Positions 59,335 to 64,000 of a DNA stretch of 64,000 nt are shown one piece after another (positions within the stretch are counted from its first letter, which is position 1; every line of letters begins with the position of its first letter). The DNA comes from Eimeria necatrix (Eukaryota; Apicomplexa; Conoidasida; Eucoccidiorida; Eimeriidae), in contig NW_013655000.1 in the NCBI RefSeq assembly GCF_000499385.1, forward strand, positions 1-64,000. The letters are read 5' to 3'. The notes under the pieces were generated by a model, which was not told where the DNA came from, searched no databases, and saw nothing but the letters and a program-made list of their open reading frames with translations. Made by a program: the position numbers and the translations under genes.

Positions 59335-60603
59335 ATGCAGCTTTCTGGCCGCGTCCTGGGGTTCCTATTCGCAGTCGGTCTTGTTTGTTGCTTCACGATG
59401 CCCGGCGCAGCAGCAGCAGGGTCCTCCCCCGAGGAGCTGCAGCAGCATTTGGATAATGCAACTCAGGTACTGTGTTGCTGCTGCTCAGCCTTGCTGCTTT
59501 CTGCCGCTTGTCCTCTGCTGCTGGGGCCCCTCTCGGGGGCCCTGCAGCCGCCAGCAGGTTGGGGGCGCTCCCGGCCCGCAGCTTCTGTGGCTCTTTCTCC
59601 CCATAGTGTGCTACCTCGTTTTGTGTTAGCTTCTGTCCTTGTCTGCGGCCCCTGGCAGTCGCGAGTGGCACTTCATCGACTTTCTGAGTTGCAGCCGCAT
59701 GCAGCGGTTGCCAGTGTCTGCCGCTAGTGCCACTGCAGTGGCTGCGTGTGGGCGCTGGTTCCCGTGAGGTGACCAGTGGTCCTGACCGCTGGTGCGGCGC
59801 AGCTGCGCGGGTGGCTCCGCGGGGCCCCCTCAGGCTGCTGGCCCGTGTGGCGCGTTTGTGGGCGCTGCAGGTGGTGGAGTTCTCGCACGTGGGAGGCGCG
59901 GAGTCCGCAGACACTGCTGAGATCCGCGTGCCCGTGGGGTCCACTGTGGTGGTGCGGCTTCAGAGCGTTGGGGGCTACAGGCCAGTGTTGGTGAGTGCCC
60001 AGAGTGGGGCTGTGGGCCTCTCCGAGCTTTCCCAGGCTTCCCCCAGCTCGGCCGAAGACGTCAAGCAGCTCATAGAACAGGGGCCCCCCATCCCCGAGGG
60101 TCTGCAGGTACAGCTTCCCACGCCTTTCACCGGTAAGCCCGCTTCTGTGCCCTTCTTTTTACCTTTTTAGGACTCATTTTGAATTTTTGAGTTTCCCTTT
60201 GCTCCTGATGCCTTGTAATTTGGCTTGTGGCCGCTGGCCCGTGGCTTTTGCCCGAGGCGGGAGCCTCAGGCCTTCTTGAAGGGTCTAGAGCCCCAGTTTT
60301 TCTAGCTAAAAGCTGCAGTGGCCTTGTGCAGAGGCCCGGGCTGAAGGACTCAGATTGGAAGTGCTACTAAAAATAAGATAATAATTAGAACTCTGTGGAT
60401 TTTGTGTTTGTGTGGGGGCGTTCGTGGCTGCAGCCCCCTCAAGCGGAGGCGGCATGGGCCTCGTGGGGGCCCCCGTCCCGTTTCTAAGTGTGATCCGGGC
60501 GGGCGAGGCGGGCACCTACTCGCTGAGATATGACATTGTGAGGCCCTGGGCCCCTTCTGATGGCTCCCAGTTCCTGCTGAAGCTCCACGTGGAGAAGTCC
60601 TGA
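59335..60603 (+). CDS. Chagasin-family inhibitor of cysteine peptidases (ICP, MEROPS I42)
   Basis: Three exons: 59335-59466, 59871-60132, 60434-60603; 564 nt, 187 aa, in phase. The GGTAAGCCC donor at 60133 is the one that gives the right frame. Residues 1-28 are a signal peptide (LGFLFAVGLVCCFTMPGAAA). The mature part fits the chagasin immunoglobulin-like fold: AEIRVPVGSTVVVRLQSVGG leads into the first inhibitory loop, SSGGGMGLVGAPV is the glycine loop, and YSLRYDIVRPWAP carries the conserved RPW loop that contacts the protease. Chagasins block papain-type proteases (cathepsins L and B) by wedging three loops into the active cleft; Toxoplasma has related secreted inhibitors. The first loop, usually NPTTG(Y/F), is here QSVGGYRP, so binding may be weaker or altered. 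A long insert between loops (EDVKQLIEQGPPIPEGLQ) is also seen in coccidian members as far as I know, but I cannot check. Confidence 0.8.
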
Positions 60604-61176
60604 ACGTGCTGCGGGCCGTTGAAGGCCGCTGCTGCTGCTGCTGCTGAGAAGCTGCGGCGAAAGCAGCAGCTCAAAGGGTAAATTGCAGCAGCAGCAGGCT
60701 GCTGCTGCTGCTGCAGCGCCGCCTGAAGACTGAGGCCGCGTGGCGGCCACTGCAGCCAGCGGAGCGAAGGTAGAGACAGTAACAAATGTTGTGGAGGCTA
60801 CCGAAGCTGTAGAAGGGGCCGCTTAAAGCTTAACTAACTGGAGGCCCGAAGTGCTTTGTGGGAACCAACTTTTAATGCCAAGTGTCAGTTTCCCATGTTC
60901 ACAACTCAGAACAGCTACGAGCAAATTAGGAACATAACACAAATGAGTTGACTGTAGGGAAGCACCTGAGTGCAGTGCGAAAGGGTATCTGCTGGTACGG
61001 GTAGGGCGGCCTGAGCCAAGCCCCACTGTAGTTTAGGGAGGCCAAGCAGCAGCCGTTGCAGCTGCTGCTTTATTTACACAGTGTGGTTATGAGTGGGCAG
61101 TCTGAACGGACACACAGCAGTAGGCGTAGAAGGAGCTACCGCGTGAAGGAAAGCACAGGCTAATGGCGCGGCTTGT
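60604..61176. other. Spacer between convergent chagasin and unknown genes
   Basis: (CTG)n and CAG words at 60630-60715, then unremarkable sequence. No gene, RNA or structured repeat is seen. Confidence 0.5.
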
Positions 61177-61644
61177 TTAGTCGCGAGACAAGGTGGCTGC
61201 ATGCCTCCGCGCGAGCACCTCGAGAGCCTTCCTGATAACGCTCTTGGATCCCTCAATGTCCTTGGGGATCTCAAGGTGGACCACACGGCTAGGTGGCAGT
61301 TCGTTTTTAGGTATCGGGAGGCCAGGGGGTGGATTTTTTGGGACGGTGTAGTAGACGACCCACAGCCATCTGTCAGGGTCGTCTCCCTTCTTGGTGATGA
61401 GCCCAGAGCAACTCCAAGACGTGAAGAAAGGGGTCTCTCTCGCTAGGTACGTGCAGCTGTCCAGGATGTGGGTTTCGTTCTCGAGGTACATGTCCTGGGG
61501 CCCCGTGTACCCTTCCAGCGGCAGCTCATTCTCATCAGCAAAAAGTAAACGAAAAATTAGCTCCATTTTACGGCAAACAGTAGCGGAGGTGGCGGCAACA
61601 ACAGCGGGCGGTAGGCAAGCACCACCGACGAGAAGCTCGAGCAA
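61177..61644 (-). CDS. Hypothetical protein, 129-155 aa
   Basis: One uninterrupted minus-strand frame ending at 61177. Two starts are possible: ATG 61644 (155 aa, with a hydrophobic beginning LELLVGGACLPPAVVAATSA that could be a signal peptide) or ATG 61566 (129 aa). The body is well mixed and non-repetitive: ENELPLEGYTGPQDMYLENE, then two cysteines in TSWSCSG and DSCTY, an aromatic stretch DRWLWVVYYTVPKNPPPGLP and a C-terminal helix SKSVIRKALEVLARRHAA. I recognise no family. The absence of CAG-coded runs and the codon mix argue that it is a real gene. It may be a terminal exon if a donor upstream has been missed. Confidence 0.6.
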   Translation of the reverse strand: MLELLVGGACLPPAVVAATSATVCRKMELIFRLLFADENELPLEGYTGPQDMYLENETHILDSCTYLARETPFFTSWSCSGLITKKGDDPDRWLWVVYYTVPKNPPPGLPIPKNELPPSRVVHLEIPKDIEGSKSVIRKALEVLARRHAATLSRD

Positions 61645-62326
61645 ACGCAGCCAGCGCTTTGTGCGTTTGATTTCGAGAGCGGAGAGAAGCTGTTAACTAA
61701 AACAAAACCTTATAACCGTATTAAAAGTGGCCAAGAAGCAGATCTGCTGAAGAAAGAGGCACTCGGCAGCAGCAGAGCCGGCGGTTTGCTGCAGTGCAAG
61801 CTGTAGGCAGTGGAGTGACCTGGTGTTGAGCCCATGCAAAGGCTGTAGTGGTGCCTGGGGGCTCCATTTTCGAGTGTTCTACCTTTTGCTTTAGTGAAAT
61901 GTCAAATTGTAACTATAAAAAGCAATTACGTTGAGAAAAAGCTGCAGACAAGGGCCTGCTAACACTCATAGAGCTGGTGAATGGTTCGGAATGACGGTTC
62001 TGCCGACGTCGAGTCGTTGTCACTATTCCCTGTGTGTTGGCTAAAATTCCAGTTTTTGTTCATTCCCAATGCATTAAAATGAATAATTCCTAATTAAAAA
62101 CCTGACAATGAGAAATTTTCACTGAGATTGCGCTGGTCAGAGCAGAAAAAGCGTAGCTGTTTCGATGGCTGTGGCTTGCCCGAGGCTCTTCCCCCCCGCC
62201 TACTTGGTGAGCTGCTGCTGTTCGCGCGGAGGCATCTGGCATGATATTAAAGAGGCACAAATATATTTCTTCTTGCAGTTGCCTCTTTTCGTCTTCAACT
62301 AATTTTGTTTATACTCTCTTTCCAAG
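61645..62326. other. Divergent promoter-like region
   Basis: AT-rich between the minus-strand unknown and the plus-strand secreted protein, with no CAG runs and no coding-like frame. AT-rich words at 61900-62110 and pyrimidine-rich sequence just before the ATG at 62327 fit a promoter and 5' UTR. Confidence 0.45.
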
Positions 62327-63001
62327 ATGAAGGTCCTCGTTTCAAGCGTCGCTGTGGCAGGGGCCGTGGCCCTCTGCGCAGCCTCAAGCATGGAAATGGA
62401 GGCCCCAGTTGAGTACTACTCTGCCGTGACTAGCGAGCAGATTGAAGAGCCGACTGGCTTCGAAGCCGAGGCTGAGGAGGGCCATGAGGCCGCCTACTCT
62501 CCAGAGATGGAAGGCCTTGGCGCTGAGGAAGAAATGGAAGAAGGCGTCATGGACAGCCAAGTTGATGACGAGGAAGACGAGGACGAGGAGGGCGCTGAGA
62601 AGAGAGAGCTGTGCCACGGCTATAAGTGCAAAAAGGCCAAGGGCAAAGGCAAGTACTACAAGTACAAGAAGGCTCACTATAAGAAAAACAAATACGCCTC
62701 ATATGTTGTGCCCCAAAAGGCCGCCGTCGCCGCCGTGCCCGCCAAGACTCCACCCGTACCCACAAAGTACGTAGCTCCAGCGCCCTCCAAATACGTGGCA
62801 CCTCCTCCCCAGAAATTCTCTGCAGCCCCCACTTACGTCCGCGCCGCGCCCCAGAAGGCCGCGCCCGCATACGTTGTTCGCGCCCCCGCAAAGTACTCTG
62901 GAGTCGTACAGGCCGCCCCGAGCAAGAGCTCGCAGAACAACAACCTTCTGCAGCGGCTCATGCTCCAGCCGAGCAGCTACTCGCAGGGCAAGCAAGGCTA
63001 A
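62327..63001 (+). CDS. Secreted acidic then Lys/Tyr/Pro-rich protein
   Basis: A single 224-aa exon. Residues 1-20 form a signal peptide (MKVLVSSVAVAGAVALCAAS). Residues 21-90 are strongly acidic (DDEEDEDEEGAE), ending at a dibasic EKRE that resembles a propeptide processing site. Next come the only two cysteines after the leader (LCHGYKC), a Lys/Tyr block (GKYYKYKKAHYKKNKYASYV), and Ala/Pro/Tyr repeats of the type KYVAP (residues about 145-205), then a Gln/Asn/Ser-rich tail. No transmembrane segment or GPI signal is seen. Secreted Tyr-rich proteins of Eimeria (gametocyte antigens, oocyst and sporocyst wall components) are cross-linked through dityrosine; the composition here is compatible, but no sequence identity to a named wall protein can be claimed. 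It has no CAG-coded runs, unlike most genes in the window. Confidence 0.72.
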   Translation: MKVLVSSVAVAGAVALCAASSMEMEAPVEYYSAVTSEQIEEPTGFEAEAEEGHEAAYSPEMEGLGAEEEMEEGVMDSQVDDEEDEDEEGAEKRELCHGYKCKKAKGKGKYYKYKKAHYKKNKYASYVVPQKAAVAAVPAKTPPVPTKYVAPAPSKYVAPPPQKFSAAPTYVRAAPQKAAPAYVVRAPAKYSGVVQAAPSKSSQNNNLLQRLMLQPSSYSQGKQG

Positions 63002-63580
63002 ATGCACTGCCACGGCAGTAGCGCTGGCGAAGCACAGCGAGTGAGGGACTAGGCAATAGTAGTTGCAGCCGCAGAGACTCCAGACTGGATGTCTCTCTGA
63101 AGACGCGGCCTTCTTACAGCGCCGCTCTTTAGCGGTTTCCCGCGGAAAACCTTTTGAAGCAGCTTTCAGGCTGAAGGCTCTTCGTTGCCTCCATTGGTGT
63201 CAGTCTGTATGCACTTGGCACACTGGTGGCGACCCACTGCAATCATCAGTTTGCATATTTTGTCAACGCCTCCCACACACACAACTCTGTGCGGTGTAGG
63301 GAAACAGGCAGAAGGCTTTCTGGGCAGAGAAAGCGGCTCCAAGCCCCCACTATGGGACTTGGCTTTTTTGTGAAGCAACCACAGCCTAGTTTTGTTTAGG
63401 CTATTGCCTGCGTTTTGTCCGCACAGACCTGTCTAGCTTTTTATAAGTAGCCTTTTCTATATATAAGGCGTATCGGCTTTTGCTATATGTTAACAGCAGC
63501 TGCTAAACTGGTGTTGCTCGCGACGGTACCTACTTGGCTTTTGCCAGGACAAGCACACAGAAACAAATACGGATTCGCCG
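63002..63580. other. 3' flank of the secreted-protein gene
   Basis: No convincing coding frame, RNA gene or repeat. Several TATATA-like words at 63450-63490. Confidence 0.5.
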
Positions 63581-64000
63581 AGGAGTTTCATCGCTAAGGC
63601 TAGTCGCAGACGCGTAATTGCTGGCTCGAATAAACGTAGGATGATGAGAATTAATACATTCCGTTCTGGAACTAATGTGTTTACTAGAGCTTCATTAGTT
63701 TCATCGACAAGGTTAGTCGCAGACGCATAATTGCTGGCTTGATTAGGTGTTGGGTAGTGCGAATTATAAAAATGCTGGCTCGAATAAACGTTGGATAGTG
63801 CGATTCAATACATTCTGTTCTGCAATTTATGCGACTCTACCTTCTTCAGTTTTATCCACTAGTTGCGGACGCATAATTTCTGGCTCGAACAAACGTTTGA
63901 TAGTGCATATTTATATTTTAATGTTGGCTCGAATAAACGATTGACAGTGCGAATTAATGATTTCTGTTCTGTAACTAATGCCTGCTTAAAGATTTCTCTA
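63581..64000. repeat. Diverged AT-rich repeat family at the right edge
   Basis: Several degraded copies of a unit containing GCTGGCTCGAATAAACG, then GATAGTGCGAATTAATA and TTCTGTTCTG, preceded by AGTCGCAGACGCATAATTG. The GGCTCGAATAAACG core occurs at 63622, 63776, 63877 (variant) and 63925. Spacing is irregular (about 50-155 bp), so it is not a clean satellite. It continues off the window. Confidence 0.75.

Overview
The window looks like nuclear DNA of a coccidian apicomplexan, most probably Eimeria. The evidence is (CAG)n/(CTG)n tracts everywhere giving Ala, Gln, Ser and Leu runs in otherwise conserved proteins, dozens of interstitial telomere-type TTTAGGG/AAACCCT tracts, spliced genes with GT-AG introns, and apicomplexan-type gene content (a TIC22-like apicoplast import protein, a PH-like protein resembling the inner-membrane-complex ISP family, a chagasin-type protease inhibitor). 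Species cannot be settled by eye.

Composition is segmented. About 1-9 kb and 51.8-64 kb are repeat-poor with ordinary exons; 10-51 kb is repeat-rich. Alternating repeat-rich and repeat-poor segments are known from the Eimeria tenella chromosome 1 work.

Layout: two tandemly duplicated tRNA-Ala(AGC) genes (71-440); a many-exon minus-strand coiled-coil gene (792-8349); a divergent plus-strand giant ATG2/chorein-type gene (10241-26231, about 4,728 aa in my model); a CTAGC-rich block; a convergent minus-strand FG-repeat nucleoporin (27442-31527); a plus-strand tRNA-intron endonuclease-like subunit (32265-33065); a second CTAGC-rich block; then three plus-strand genes: a PITH-domain protein (34587-36032), a TIC22-like protein (39955-42268, 5' end unresolved) and a PRCC-family protein (43101-45444). 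A 20-bp palindromic satellite follows at once. Facing it is a minus-strand PH-like/ISP-like gene (46929-50399) whose first intron carries a 410-bp telomere-type array. After a poorly resolved 4-kb stretch come a minus-strand 802-aa coiled-coil gene (54542-58332), a chagasin-family inhibitor (59335-60603, plus), a minus-strand unknown (61177-61566 or 61644) and a plus-strand secreted Tyr/Lys/Pro-rich protein (62327-63001). The right end holds a diverged AT-rich repeat.

Exon models were built by hand from splice sites, reading phase and protein similarity; in six genes the exon lengths sum to a multiple of three with phases matching at every junction. The genes do not form one pathway. Functional themes are autophagy/lipid transfer (ATG2), nuclear pore, tRNA splicing, apicoplast import and parasite pellicle. 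The most unusual content is in the non-coding DNA: a dispersed near-perfect palindrome GGTGTACGTACACC, its apparent expansion into a satellite, an exact 20-bp satellite unit inside a coding exon, telomere-type repeats in most introns of three neighbouring genes, and long perfect hairpins.
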